Notes: generated by a model not told the origin, from the sequence alone. DNA of 64,000 nt from Microbacterium saperdae (GCF_006716345.1 NZ_VFOX01000001.1:1178001-1242000); one strand, 5' to 3'. Counted from the stretch's first letter, positions 1 through 9,423 are shown. Translations and numbers: made by a program.

Positions 1-1
1 C

Positions 2-163
2 TGGGATCCGAGGTTTGTGCAGGATCAAGTGGGGCACGAACATGCCTCGACCACGTCGATCTACACCGGGGTCTCCTCAGACTTCCGCACCCGCACGCTG
101 CGACGCGCACTGGACCAGATCATCGCCGACGCGGTCGGCCCGCAACAGGAGGAAGCACGATGA
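2..163 (+). CDS. C-terminal end of a tyrosine site-specific recombinase (cut by window edge)
   Basis: The first 54 codons read as the end of a phage-integrase-type recombinase. The stretch QVGHEHASTTSIYTG holds the late catalytic His (GHEH) and the nucleophilic Tyr (IYT) in the usual spacing, followed by a basic helical tail. The catalytic Arg and the HxxR box lie outside the window. The stop codon overlaps the start of the next gene (ATGA), so this is the first visible gene of a three-gene recombinase operon. Only the C-terminus can be judged. Confidence 0.75.
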   Translation, partial: WDPRFVQDQVGHEHASTTSIYTGVSSDFRTRTLRRALDQIIADAVGPQQEEAR

Positions 164-507
164 CCAGACAACGACGGAAGGTGTCCTACGAGTGGCGGCT
201 GCGAGAGGTGATGGCTGCCCACAAGCTCTACGCCACCACCGAGCTCGTCCCGCTGCTCGCCGAGCGCGGCATCGTGCTCTCAGCCTCACAGGTCCACCGG
301 CTCGTGACCACGACCCCCGAGCGACTGTCGCTTCCTGTGCTCGCCGCGCTCTGCGATATCTTCGATGTCACCCCGGCAGAGCTGATCCCCACTGACGCGA
401 CGGGTGTCGGCGTCCGCAAGATCGCCGCTGGCGACCGGCCCGCGAAGCCGACCGGCATCGGCGACCTGCGCCCCGTCCGCGCCCGGATCGTCCGCCCCGG
501 CGAGTGA
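160..507 (+). CDS. XRE-like helix-turn-helix protein of the recombinase module
   Basis: A 115-residue protein with a Cro/C1-like HTH at about residues 25-75: LSASQVHRLV looks like the recognition helix, followed by LSLPVLAALCDIFDVTPAELI, the usual end of XRE domains. The C-terminal 40 residues are basic and probably disordered. It starts at an ATGA overlap with the upstream recombinase and ends in a GTGA overlap with the next gene, so all three are translationally coupled. A role in regulating or assisting the recombinases is inferred from this arrangement. Confidence 0.75.
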   Translation: MTRQRRKVSYEWRLREVMAAHKLYATTELVPLLAERGIVLSASQVHRLVTTTPERLSLPVLAALCDIFDVTPAELIPTDATGVGVRKIAAGDRPAKPTGIGDLRPVRARIVRPGE

Positions 508-2051
508 CCGCAACCGCCGCGGACAACGCCGCGGGTGAAGCCTCCCGTTGCGCCCGCTGCGATCGCCTCGTCCGGGACCGGTACGAGCGGGTTGAAGGGG
601 CTGGCGAGGTCGTCCTGGTCTGGATTCGCCGATGGCCGGACGGGTTGATCTGCTCCGGTTGCTTCGCGACCGCGATGGAGACCTACGGGATCTGCGACGG
701 CTGCGGCACCGACCGTCTCCTGCCCGGCGTCGGCCCCGCTGGGCAGCGTTGGTGCACCGACTGCGCGGGTGGGTTGGGCGACTTCACCTGCACTCGTTGC
801 GGCCGAGAAGGGTGGCGCGAGCACGCCGGCATCTGCGGCTGGTGCGTGTTGCAGGACCGCGTCGACGAGATCCTGGACGACGGCACTGGCAGGGTCCGGA
901 TCGAGCTGATGCCTCTGGCGGCGCTGATCATCAGCATGAAGCGTCCCCGGTCTGGCATCCTCTGGCTCAGCCGCCCCGAGCCGCGAAGCGTGCTGCGCGC
1001 GATCGCCCGCGACGAGGTCCCGCTCACGCACGAGGGCATCCACAGCCTCCCGCATCGCCGGTCCACCGTCTATATCCGTGATCTCATGGTCACCGCCGGT
1101 ATCCTCCCGCCGATCGATAAGTCCCTCTTCTACTTCGAGCAATGGTCGCGCAGCTGGCTCGACGAGCTTCCTGACCCTGAGCAGCGCAAGATGTTCCGGC
1201 TGTTCATCACCTGGCACTACCTACGCGTCTTCCGAGAACGCATCGACGCGCGCGGCGAGCTCGGCTACGCCGCCCCGCAGATCGCTCGGCATCAACTCCG
1301 CACCGCCGCTACGTTCGTCGCTGGCCTCGCCGAGCAAGGGCGGACCCTGGCGGAGGCCACCCAAGCAGATCTCGACCGCCTCTTCGCCGAGGGCACTCCG
1401 CGACTGCGCGACACCGTCCACCCATTCCTACGCTGGACGATGAATACTCGGCGCATGCCGAAGCTCGAACTACCGCCTCCCGTCAAACGGCCTGTTGCGC
1501 TCATGACTCAACAGCGTCGCATCGAGCTCATCCGTAAGGTTCATGACGGCGACGGCATGGAACTCACCGACCGAGTACTCGCCCTGTTCGTCCTGCTCTA
1601 CGCCCAGCCCCTCACACGCATCCAGCAGCTCACCATCGACGACATCGGCATCGACGACGAGGGGAACCTCCTGGTCCGGCTCGGCGATCCACCGATACCG
1701 GTCCCCGCACCGTTCGCCGACATCATCCGCAAACACGTCGCCGCCCGACGGAACCAGACCACCGCGACCAACAAGACGAGTCCCTGGCTGTTCCCCGGAC
1801 GCGCGTCCGGGTGGCCGCTGCACACCACGTCGATCAGAGACAGGCTCCACAACCTCGGCATCCCGAACCTCAGCAATCGAAGCCGCGCGATCCGCGAGCT
1901 ACTCCGCCAAGCCCCGGCGATCATCGTCGCAGGGATGCTCGGCTACAGCCCAACCGGCAGCGAGCGGATCGCCACCGAATACGGCGTCACTTGGCAGCAA
2001 TACGCCGCGATAGACCGAGACCCACGCCGCCCGCCACACCTCATCGACTGA
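504..2051 (+). CDS. Zinc-ribbon protein with a degenerate tyrosine-recombinase-like C-terminus
   Basis: A 515-residue protein with a GTG start overlapping the previous stop. The first 115 residues carry six Cys pairs (CARC, CSGC, CDGC, CTDC, CTRC, CGWC), i.e. about three zinc ribbons. The C-terminal half has the layout of a tyrosine recombinase (PLTRIQQLTIDDI near the first catalytic Arg; WLFPGR; MLGYSPTGSERIATEYG near the end), but the usual HxxR reads NRSR and the LGH reads LGY. It may therefore be a non-catalytic partner that acts with the upstream recombinase. Family membership is inferred from motifs only. Confidence 0.6.
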   Translation: MTATAADNAAGEASRCARCDRLVRDRYERVEGAGEVVLVWIRRWPDGLICSGCFATAMETYGICDGCGTDRLLPGVGPAGQRWCTDCAGGLGDFTCTRCGREGWREHAGICGWCVLQDRVDEILDDGTGRVRIELMPLAALIISMKRPRSGILWLSRPEPRSVLRAIARDEVPLTHEGIHSLPHRRSTVYIRDLMVTAGILPPIDKSLFYFEQWSRSWLDELPDPEQRKMFRLFITWHYLRVFRERIDARGELGYAAPQIARHQLRTAATFVAGLAEQGRTLAEATQADLDRLFAEGTPRLRDTVHPFLRWTMNTRRMPKLELPPPVKRPVALMTQQRRIELIRKVHDGDGMELTDRVLALFVLLYAQPLTRIQQLTIDDIGIDDEGNLLVRLGDPPIPVPAPFADIIRKHVAARRNQTTATNKTSPWLFPGRASGWPLHTTSIRDRLHNLGIPNLSNRSRAIRELLRQAPAIIVAGMLGYSPTGSERIATEYGVTWQQYAAIDRDPRRPPHLID

Positions 2052-2070
2052 CACAGCAGGATCATTCGAA

Positions 2071-2100
2071 ATCTGCAATAATCTGCGTATGAATGCAGAT
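2071..2100. promoter_or_regulatory. Probable ArsR-type operator and leaderless promoter
   Basis: ATCTGC occurs at 2071-2076 and 2081-2086, and its inverse GCAGAT at 2095-2100, giving a 6-8-6 dyad that covers the ATG at 2089. No Shine-Dalgarno sequence precedes that ATG, and AATAAT at 2077-2082 would place a -10 hexamer seven bases upstream, consistent with a leaderless, autoregulated transcript. The binding protein is presumably the ArsR encoded just downstream. Confidence 0.5.
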
Positions 2101-2460
2101 AATAAATGTTCGCTCGGGCGGGAGAGCGCCTACGTCGAACTCGCGGTCGAGGTGTTCTCTATGCTCGCCGACGCGACCCGGGTGCGGATCATTCTCGCTC
2201 TGCGGGATCAGGAGCTGCCGGTGAATAGCCTCGCGGAGCTCGTGGACAAGTCGCCGGCGGCGGTGTCGCAGCATCTCGCAAAGCTGCGGCTGGCGCGGAT
2301 CGTGCTGACCCGGCAGGAGGGCACGAAGGTGTTCTACCGGTTGGCGAACGAGCACGCCCGGCAGTTGGTCGCGGACGCGATCTTCCAGGCCGAGCACTCT
2401 CTCAGCAACGACCCCGCCCACCACCGCGGCATGCATCCCGCTCCGGAGGAGACGCGCTGA
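2089..2460 (+). CDS. ArsR/SmtB-family metal-sensing repressor
   Basis: A 123-residue winged-helix protein. LADATRVRIILAL is the family signature, and SPAAVSQHLAKLR is the recognition helix. The C-terminal helix has NEHARQLVADAIFQAEH and then a His-rich tail (DPAHHRGMH), resembling the alpha-5 Ni/Co/Zn-type sites of NmtR/KmtR/SmtB-like sensors rather than the CxC arsenic site. It overlaps the MFS gene by ATGA, so it most likely represses itself and that exporter until metal binds. The metal cannot be assigned. Confidence 0.8.
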   Translation: MNADNKCSLGRESAYVELAVEVFSMLADATRVRIILALRDQELPVNSLAELVDKSPAAVSQHLAKLRLARIVLTRQEGTKVFYRLANEHARQLVADAIFQAEHSLSNDPAHHRGMHPAPEETR

Positions 2461-3710
2461 TGCTGCGGGTGCTGCGCAACGGCACCTATGCGAAGCTGTT
2501 CTCCGCCCAGGTGCTCGCCCTGCTGGGCACGGGCCTGCTTACCGTCGCGCTGGGGCTGCTCGCGTTCGACATCGCCGGCGACGCCGCAGGATCGGTGCTC
2601 GGCACGGCGTTGACGATCAAGATGGTCGCCTACGTCGGCGTCGCGCCGCTGATCGCTGCGGTCGTCGACCGGCTCCCCAAGAAGGCCGTCCTGGTCGCCG
2701 CGGACCTGGTGCGGCTGGTGATCGCACTGTCGCTCCCGTTCGTGACCGAGGCGTGGCAGATCTATCTGCTGGTGTTCGTGCTGCAGTCCGCGTCGGCGAC
2801 CTTCACCCCGGCGTTCCAGGCTCTGATCCCCACTGTCCTGCCCGAGCCGTCCGATTACACCCGTGCCCTGTCCTTGTCGCGGCTGGCCTACGACCTCGAG
2901 TCACTGTTGAGCCCCACCATCGCCGCCGCCCTGCTCACGGTGGTCAGCTACAACAACCTCTTCGTCGGCACCGCGGTCGGCTTCGTCCTCTCCGCCACCC
3001 TTGTGCTCGCCTCACGCCTGCCCCGACGCGTCCATGAGCCCAGCACGACCACGTTCTGGCAACGGCTTTTGCTCGGGGTGAGAGTGTTTGCGCGCACCGA
3101 CACCCTCCGGTTCCTCCTGTTGACGAACATCGTGGTCGCCGCGGGCACCGCGATCGTGCTGGTCAACTCGGTCGTCTACGCCAAAGGCCTGTTCGGCCTC
3201 GACGACACCGCCCTCGCGATCACCCTCGCCTGCTATGGCATCGGATCACTGATCGTCGCGCTCAACGTTCCCTGGATCGTCGACCGGATCGGAGTGGTCC
3301 GCACCATGATGGCCGGCGCTGCGGTAATCACGATCGGCCTGATCACCGCGGCGATCGTGACCGCAGTCGACACCGAGTCCGGCACCGGGTGGGGATGGCT
3401 GCTGGCGACCTGGGTGCTGCTGGGAATGGGCACCTCCCTGGTGAACACCCCGTCGTCGCGCCTCCTCGCCGACGCCTCAACCCCGTCAAACCGGAACCTC
3501 GTCTACACCGCACAGTTCGCGCTCTCCCACGCCTGCTTCCTCATCACCTACCCAATCGCCGGATGGATCGGCGCCGCCAGCCTCACCCTCGCCGCGCTCG
3601 TCCTCACCGTCGTCGCGACGTTCGCAGCCGGCGCAGCCATCACCTTCGCTGCCTCCCGACGGCTCAGCACAAGCAGCGACGCTCCCGCGCCCGCTCTCAT
3701 CCGCGAATAG
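2460..3710 (+). CDS. MFS exporter (DHA3-like) coupled to ArsR
   Basis: A 416-residue protein with about 12 hydrophobic segments. The region VDRLPKKAVLVAADLVR matches the loop 2-3 signature of major facilitator exporters. The start overlaps the ArsR stop, making a two-gene operon. MFS proteins paired with alpha-5-type ArsR sensors are commonly divalent-metal effluxers, so metal export is the favoured role, but the fold alone would also fit drug or siderophore export. Confidence 0.8.
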   Translation: MLRVLRNGTYAKLFSAQVLALLGTGLLTVALGLLAFDIAGDAAGSVLGTALTIKMVAYVGVAPLIAAVVDRLPKKAVLVAADLVRLVIALSLPFVTEAWQIYLLVFVLQSASATFTPAFQALIPTVLPEPSDYTRALSLSRLAYDLESLLSPTIAAALLTVVSYNNLFVGTAVGFVLSATLVLASRLPRRVHEPSTTTFWQRLLLGVRVFARTDTLRFLLLTNIVVAAGTAIVLVNSVVYAKGLFGLDDTALAITLACYGIGSLIVALNVPWIVDRIGVVRTMMAGAAVITIGLITAAIVTAVDTESGTGWGWLLATWVLLGMGTSLVNTPSSRLLADASTPSNRNLVYTAQFALSHACFLITYPIAGWIGAASLTLAALVLTVVATFAAGAAITFAASRRLSTSSDAPAPALIRE

Positions 3711-3827
3711 CGCCCCCAAGCACCAGGGCAGAGCACGAGACCATGCCGCGCGCGACCGCTGCGACCGCTGCGTCGGCGCTTCTCACGATCGAGAACACAT
3801 CACTCGAGTTCACGTCAGGGCGCCAGT

Positions 3828-3842
3828 TAAAGGCCCCCTTTA
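3828..3842. terminator. Weak hairpin between convergent genes
   Basis: TAAAGG-CCC-CCTTTA forms a 6-bp stem in the 253-base gap between the MFS gene (plus) and the MFS pseudogene (minus). There is no long T tract. Nothing else was recognised in this gap. Confidence 0.3.
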
Positions 3843-3963
3843 GACGGAAAAGCGACAGCCCGCACTATCGCTGACGCACCCGCCGGTACAACGTCGGTGT
3901 CCTCGGACCTCGCGCTGAGAGCTCCTTGTCCCCGGGGCCGGCTCATCCCCGGAAAGCAGCGAG

Positions 3964-4964
3964 TCAGGGCGAGCCCAGACCATCGTCGCGATCAGACGTG
4001 GATGCTGCCGCCGACACGGGCGTGGCAGGCATGCGGCGGAAGCGCGGGTGGGCGAGGACAAAGACCGCGACGACGGCCATGGTCGCGGTGCCGACGATGA
4101 TCGGCAGCGGCGCCCACAACCCGTACAGCGCGGTGCTGGCGGTCGGGGCGATGACGAGGGTCACCCGCTGCACGGCACGATGACGGCCTGGGCGAGGACC
4201 ATACCGACTCCGGCGGCCAGGAGCGCGCCGCCGGTGACGAGTCCGGCGGCGGTCGCGTCGAGGCCGAGGCGGTCTTGGACGATGAATCCGGTGATGACCT
4301 GGATGAAGCCGAGTGCGGTGAACATCCCGAACCCGGCGAGCAGGAACGGCCAGACGCGTGAGTCGAACGGGCTGACTCTGGTGGGGGTCTCGATGAGCTC
4401 GTGACGCGGCTCCCGGCGCAGCCGGAACAGGATCAATGCGAGGCCCGCGAGTAGCAGCACCGGCACGGCGATCAGCGGGGTGAGGATGCCGAGGGCCGAA
4501 AATGCTCCGCCGATGACGGACCCGCCGATCATGGCGATGCCCTGCACCGCGCCGACGCCGGCCATGCCCTTCACCCGGGTCTTCTCGTCCGGGGTGACGT
4601 CGGCGATGTATGCCTGCGCGGTGGGTGGCACGGCGGCGATCGCGGTGCCGAAGCCGATGCCGCACAGCAGGAACAGGGTCACGCCGGTGATCGCGCCGTT
4701 CATGCCGAGCCAGGCCAGCAGCGCGAACAGGATCATCGCGATCGTGGCGAGCATGAACGCGGCCACGAGGACGGGCTTGCGGCCCAGGGCTTGGGGGCGG
4801 CGCCCCCAGAACTGGCTGGTGAGCACGACCATGACCGCCGCCGTCCTGATCGTGACACCGATCTGCCATTCGGCGAGGCCGACCTCGCGTGACAGCGGCG
4901 CGAAGATCGGGTTGAAGGTCATCTGCACGAGGTAGGTGAGCAGCACCGCGGCGAGGTTAGTCAA
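3964..4964 (-). pseudogene. MFS transporter, internally deleted and frameshifted
   Basis: The first part (TTG start at 4964 down to 4161) encodes about eight transmembrane helices of a major facilitator with the loop motif RRPQALGRKPVLVAA. Its frame ends just after VLAQAVIVP, at the start of the ninth helix. A different frame then supplies TLVIAPTASTALYGLW and a last hydrophobic segment to 3964. The usual 80 or so residues between these blocks (helices 9-11) are missing, so a deletion near 4165-4180 removed them and broke the frame. No functional product is expected. Confidence 0.75.
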
Positions 4965-5157
4965 TGGTGAGCCGCAGATCGGTGGGCGTTTAGTTCATAT
5001 CTTCACTGGAGTATGAGCTGACGCTGCGACCCGGGGCAGCATTGTTCCGCGATGTGTGGGAGTTGTGGACGAATACACCACTGTGCCGTGCACACCGAGG
5101 GCCTCGTCTTCAGGGTTCGCAGTCAAACACCGCCAAGTTTCCGCCCTGTGGGGCTGC

Positions 5158-5889
5158 TCATTGCGTCGCTGAGGAACGCCCGTCGGGTGCAGTCAGATCG
5201 AAAGGCAGACGTTCAGTGGTGTCTCTCAGTTTTTCTCCGCCGTCGAGGATGAGTGAGAGTTTGCGGTTGAGCCACTGGCGTGGGGGCGTGACTACGGCGT
5301 CACGCATCGCAGCTCGTGCTCGTTGGAGCGCCGCAGCCTCGTCATCGTGAGGCTCCCATGAGGACGCCATCTCGGCGCGCGACACTCCTGGGGCCGGGGT
5401 GTGGCCGTCGAGCCTTTCCAGCCCGAGCCGGTGATCGATGACGGTGTCGATGACGGTGTCGATGACGAGCATGGCGTCGGGCATTGCGAAACTCTCCCGT
5501 TCGAGGTGTGCGGCGAGGGCGAGGAGGATGTCCATGGTGCGTTCGGGCATGAGTCCGGAAGAGAGTGCGGTGACGACGCCGGGATGTTCGGCGAGGGCCT
5601 CCCACAGGCATTCGGCGTAGGCGAGGAGCACAGCGCGCCAGTCGCCCGCGACCGTGGGCCAGGGAATGTCATCGACGACGCGGTCCCAGGCCAGGGCGAG
5701 CATCGTTGCGCGATCGGGCACATGGCGGTAGATCGTCGCGGGGGTGACATCGAGGCGTTCGGCGACGAGTGGTACGGTCACGTCGGTGAAGCCGATGTCG
5801 AGCACCGCGGTGAGGACGTCATCGCGGGTGATCTTCGGTGGTCGGCCGATCAACGGTTCGCCCTTGGGCCGTCTGGGTGCGGTGGGCAT
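5158..5889 (-). CDS. TetR/AcrR-family transcriptional regulator
   Basis: A 243-residue protein with an N-terminal HTH (ITRDDVLTAVLDIGFTDVTVPLVAERLDVTPATIYRHVPDR, residues about 20-58) and a helical C-terminal ligand domain resembling TetR_C. It is upstream of the broken MFS gene on the same strand and was probably its regulator; if so it is now orphaned. The 192 bases between the two genes hold no other gene. It contains the short in-frame repeat VIDTVIDTVID. Confidence 0.8.
   Translation of the reverse strand: MPTAPRRPKGEPLIGRPPKITRDDVLTAVLDIGFTDVTVPLVAERLDVTPATIYRHVPDRATMLALAWDRVVDDIPWPTVAGDWRAVLLAYAECLWEALAEHPGVVTALSSGLMPERTMDILLALAAHLERESFAMPDAMLVIDTVIDTVIDHRLGLERLDGHTPAPGVSRAEMASSWEPHDDEAAALQRARAAMRDAVVTPPRQWLNRKLSLILDGGEKLRDTTERLPFDLTAPDGRSSATQ
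5437..5467. repeat. 12-bp in-frame tandem repeat inside the TetR gene
   Basis: GATGACGGTGTC is present twice in a row (5437-5448, 5449-5460) and begins a third time, encoding VIDTVIDTVID on the minus strand. The unit length keeps the frame, so copy-number change would add or remove four residues in the ligand domain. Confidence 0.8.
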
Positions 5890-5893
5890 GGAT

Positions 5894-7660
5894 TCAGTCC
5901 ATCACATTCGCAGACTTCGATATGCGCCAGCCTTCGCTCTGGTTGCGGAGTCGCCAGAAGGTGGCGTAGGTGCCGTTCTGCGCGCGGAGCTCGTCGTGGG
6001 TGCCTTGCTCCACGATGCGGCCACGGTCCATGACGATGATGCGGTCGGCGGCCACGATGGGCGCGAGCCGGTGGGTGGTGAGGAGGATGGTCCGTTCTCT
6101 TCGAAGCGTCAGCAGGGTGCGCAGCACGAGGGTTTCTGTCTCGGGGTCCAGTGCGCTTGTGGGTTCGTCGAGGATGAGGATCGGCGCCGATGTGAGGAGC
6201 GCACGCGCGAGGGCGACTCGTTGCCGCTCGCCGCCGGAGAGCTGTCGCCCGCCGGCACCGACGGCGGTGTCCCAACGGTCCGGCAACGCGTCGAGAAGTG
6301 TTGTCAATCCTGTCTTCTCGGCGATGTCGTCGAGTTCGTCATCGCTGGCCGTGCGCCGGCCGATCGCGACGTTCTCCCGCAGTGTGCCCGCGAAGACCGC
6401 GCTCTCCTGAGTGACGAGGGCGATATGGGACCCGACCTGCTCGGCGTCCATTCCTCGCACGTCGAGACCGAGGACACGGATGGTGCCGGTTGCTGGGTCG
6501 AGGTGGCGGGAGAGCAGAGCGGCGAGCGTGCTCTTGCCGCTTCCGGAGCGGCCGACGACGGCGGTCAGGGAGCCCTCTTCGACCTGGAGCGTCACATCAT
6601 CGAGCACCGTCGTCGTGCCGTAGGCGGCGCTCACGCCGACCGCGGTGAGGAGCGCCGCCGGTGGTACGTACCCCGCGGGTGTATCGACGGCGAGCGGGCG
6701 CTCCGAGAGAAGTGCATCGATCTCGTCGAGATGCGCGGTCGCCATTCGGAGCGCCGCCCCGTAGGTTCCGGCCTCACCGAGGGGGCGCAGCGCGAGGAAC
6801 GCGGCGACCAGCGCGGCGAGGACGGTTCCTGCCCGATCGGCGGGTAGACCTCCGGATGCCGCCGTCCCGGCGACGACGAGGAGCACTATCAGGAAGGCGA
6901 GTTGCACGATGGAATGGGTCGAGGCGATTGCGGGGATGACGCTGAGCACCTGGGCGCGCTCAGCGCGGCGATGACGGTCGAACGCCGCGTTCAGTCGGTC
7001 TCTGCCGATGGATCCCGGCCGCCCGGTGCGCAGCGTCTCCTGCCCTTGAGCGAATTCGACGATGCGGTCTGAGAGCTCGGCTTCGCTGCGGTGCACGGCG
7101 CCGTCGCGCCGCGTTCCGACGCGTTGCGCCAAGAGCATTGCCGCCAGAGCGAGGAGAATGCTCGGCACGGTGACGACAGCGACGAGCGGATCAAGGATCG
7201 CGGTCCCGGCGATCACCGTCACCGGCACGATGATCGCGCGGATGAGCGGTGTGAGCTGGTGATTGGGCAGGCCGAGGACGGCGATCGATCCTCGGTTGAG
7301 CACGGAGGATGCGCGCCCGCGATGGGCGGCGGTGAACCAGCCGGGCGGAAGCATGGCGAGGTGGTCCGCGATGCGGCGACGGAGGGTGCCGAGCAGGTCG
7401 AGGGAGACGTCGAATCCGCGCAGCGTTGAGACGTAGCTCATCAACCCTGCAAGCATGGCGAGCAGGGCGCAGGCGACCGCCGCCGTGGTTGCCGCGCTGA
7501 TGTCGTTGCGGAGCAGGGCGGACAGCGCAACAGCCCCGACGACGGTGGCGATGCCGATGACGATCGCGGTGAGCAGCGAGGCGACGAGGTAGCGCGTCAT
7601 GAGTGAGGCGCGGCCCGCCCCGAGGAGTCTGCGGAAGCGGCGGACGATGGTGATCATCAC
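5894..7660 (-). CDS. ABC half-transporter, fused membrane and ATPase domains (IrtB/YbtQ-like)
   Basis: A 588-residue type IV ABC protein with six transmembrane helices in the first 320 residues, then an ATPase with Walker A GRSGSGKST, signature LSGGERQ and Walker B LILDEPTSALD. The GTG start at 7660 (or ATG at 7657) overlaps the stop of the neighbouring half-transporter, so the two probably form a heterodimer. Exporter-fold pairs beside siderophore binding proteins and permeases (IrtAB, YbtPQ) import ferric siderophore. Import is inferred from this context, since the fold alone would suggest export. Confidence 0.85.
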   Translation of the reverse strand: MMITIVRRFRRLLGAGRASLMTRYLVASLLTAIVIGIATVVGAVALSALLRNDISAATTAAVACALLAMLAGLMSYVSTLRGFDVSLDLLGTLRRRIADHLAMLPPGWFTAAHRGRASSVLNRGSIAVLGLPNHQLTPLIRAIIVPVTVIAGTAILDPLVAVVTVPSILLALAAMLLAQRVGTRRDGAVHRSEAELSDRIVEFAQGQETLRTGRPGSIGRDRLNAAFDRHRRAERAQVLSVIPAIASTHSIVQLAFLIVLLVVAGTAASGGLPADRAGTVLAALVAAFLALRPLGEAGTYGAALRMATAHLDEIDALLSERPLAVDTPAGYVPPAALLTAVGVSAAYGTTTVLDDVTLQVEEGSLTAVVGRSGSGKSTLAALLSRHLDPATGTIRVLGLDVRGMDAEQVGSHIALVTQESAVFAGTLRENVAIGRRTASDDELDDIAEKTGLTTLLDALPDRWDTAVGAGGRQLSGGERQRVALARALLTSAPILILDEPTSALDPETETLVLRTLLTLRRERTILLTTHRLAPIVAADRIIVMDRGRIVEQGTHDELRAQNGTYATFWRLRNQSEGWRISKSANVMD

Positions 7661-9423
7661 TGTTCCCCTTCGGTGGGGTCTTCTGGTCGCATGAGCTGGG
7701 CGTTCCAGAGCCTGCGGTAGAGCCCTGTCTGTGCGAGCAATTGCTCGTGCGCGCCCTGCTGCACGATGCTGCCGGAGTCGAGCACGATGATGCTGTCGGC
7801 ATCCGCGATGGTCTCGAGGCGGTGGGAGACGACGACCGTGGTGGTCCCTGGTGCTGCTGCGAGCAGCGAGGCGAGCCCGCGCTGCACGTCATGTTCGGTC
7901 TCGACGTCCACACGGGCGGTGGGCTCGTCCAGAACGAGGACGCGGGGCGGCAGGTAGGCCACCCGGGCGATGGCCAGTCGTTGCTGCTGCCCGCCGGAGA
8001 AGGTGTGCTCCTCACCGGCTATGGTTTCGGCGGCGCGCGGCAGAGCCTGAACGAACTCCTCTGCTGAGGCCGCACGCAGTGCTGCGGCGATTCGCTCCGG
8101 GTCAGGATCGGAGGTGAGCGTGATGTTCTCGGCGACGCTTGCCCGCAGCAGGTGGCTGTGCTGGCCGAGGTAGCCGATCGCCGAGCGTCGTGCGTCCCGA
8201 TCGATGGCCGAGAGCGGGACATCTCCGATGTGCACGGACCCGGAGGAGGGGGTGATCAGTCCGACGATGATCCGGGCCAGCGTGGTCTTGCCCGCACCGC
8301 TGGGCCCGACGATCGCGACTTGGGCACCCTGAGCGATGCGTAGCGTGATGCGATCGAGGATCGGGGTGCCGTCACGTTCGTAGCTCACATCGTCCAGCGT
8401 GATGTCTGCGACCGGTGGAAAGGGCTCTGTGCCCCGCGCTTGCTCGCCAGGAGTGTCGAGGATGTCCTGGATGGCCTTGGCGGAACCGCGAGCCATCTGC
8501 AGGGAGCGGGAGTTGTCGGCGATGGCGGTCAGCGGCTGGGAGACGGAGAGGCCGAGGAGGGCGACGGGGATGAGCGCGAGCGGCGAGGTCCAGCCCGCGG
8601 CGACGAATGCCGTGCCGGAGCCGATCACGATGGCCAGGAGAGTGACCGGGGAGACGAGTTGCGCCTGCAGCGTCTCGGGTTGGATGAGTGGCTTGGCCCA
8701 GCTGAGGAAGTAGTCGACGAACCGGGTGTCAGCTCGCCGCAGGCGGGTGGTGAGCGCTCCGGCGCGGCCGAAGGAGCGCAGCAGCGGCACGGTGTCGAGG
8801 AACTCGGTGATCTCGATGCCGAGCGCTCCGGCTGCCGCACCGTAGCCTGGCATCTTCTCGGCGTTGACGGCCGACATCCGCCGCCCGAGGAACACGGCCG
8901 CCACGACGGGAACCGCCAGCACCAGCAAGAGCCGAACGTCGATGACAGCGATCGCTGCGGCGGCGAATCCGGGAGCAGCGATCGCTGCGGTGAGGTCGGT
9001 GTAGGAGTGCGCGACGAGATGGTGCATCTTCGTGACGTCGTCGGCGACCACTGTGCGGATGCCGCCCGCGGGGTGATCCTGGAACCACGAGAAGGGTGCG
9101 CGCTCCAGCGCGTCGGCGAGGCGGTGGCGGATGCCGTGGGCGAGGTCGGCGTCCGCCTGATGGGTGAGCACATCGGCGAGGATTCGCAGAGCGACCCCGC
9201 CGATCAGTCCCAGCGCGATGCCCACGAGCCATCCCCACGGCGCAGCCGACGTGACGAGCAGGGCGTCGGCGAGTCCTGCGACGGCGAGGAGGCCAGCGGT
9301 GGTGCACGCGCAGGAGAGCGCCGTGAGCGCGATGGCGGCTCGGACGCGCCAGCGGACGGGGCGGATCAGCTGGGCAACCTCCGCGGGCTGTGGTCGGAGG
9401 CGGGACTGCTGCGTCGCGTTCAT
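7657..9423 (-). CDS. ABC half-transporter, fused membrane and ATPase domains (IrtA/YbtP-like, no SIP domain)
   Basis: A 588-residue partner of the downstream half-transporter. It has six predicted membrane helices, Walker A GPSGAGKTT, signature FSGGQQQR and Walker B VLVLDEPTARVD. Unlike mycobacterial IrtA it lacks the N-terminal siderophore-interacting flavin domain, so any ferric reduction must come from elsewhere. It is coupled by ATGA to the FecE-type ATPase gene upstream. Role in uptake of an iron-siderophore complex is inferred from the locus. Confidence 0.85.
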   Translation of the reverse strand: MNATQQSRLRPQPAEVAQLIRPVRWRVRAAIALTALSCACTTAGLLAVAGLADALLVTSAAPWGWLVGIALGLIGGVALRILADVLTHQADADLAHGIRHRLADALERAPFSWFQDHPAGGIRTVVADDVTKMHHLVAHSYTDLTAAIAAPGFAAAAIAVIDVRLLLVLAVPVVAAVFLGRRMSAVNAEKMPGYGAAAGALGIEITEFLDTVPLLRSFGRAGALTTRLRRADTRFVDYFLSWAKPLIQPETLQAQLVSPVTLLAIVIGSGTAFVAAGWTSPLALIPVALLGLSVSQPLTAIADNSRSLQMARGSAKAIQDILDTPGEQARGTEPFPPVADITLDDVSYERDGTPILDRITLRIAQGAQVAIVGPSGAGKTTLARIIVGLITPSSGSVHIGDVPLSAIDRDARRSAIGYLGQHSHLLRASVAENITLTSDPDPERIAAALRAASAEEFVQALPRAAETIAGEEHTFSGGQQQRLAIARVAYLPPRVLVLDEPTARVDVETEHDVQRGLASLLAAAPGTTTVVVSHRLETIADADSIIVLDSGSIVQQGAHEQLLAQTGLYRRLWNAQLMRPEDPTEGEQ

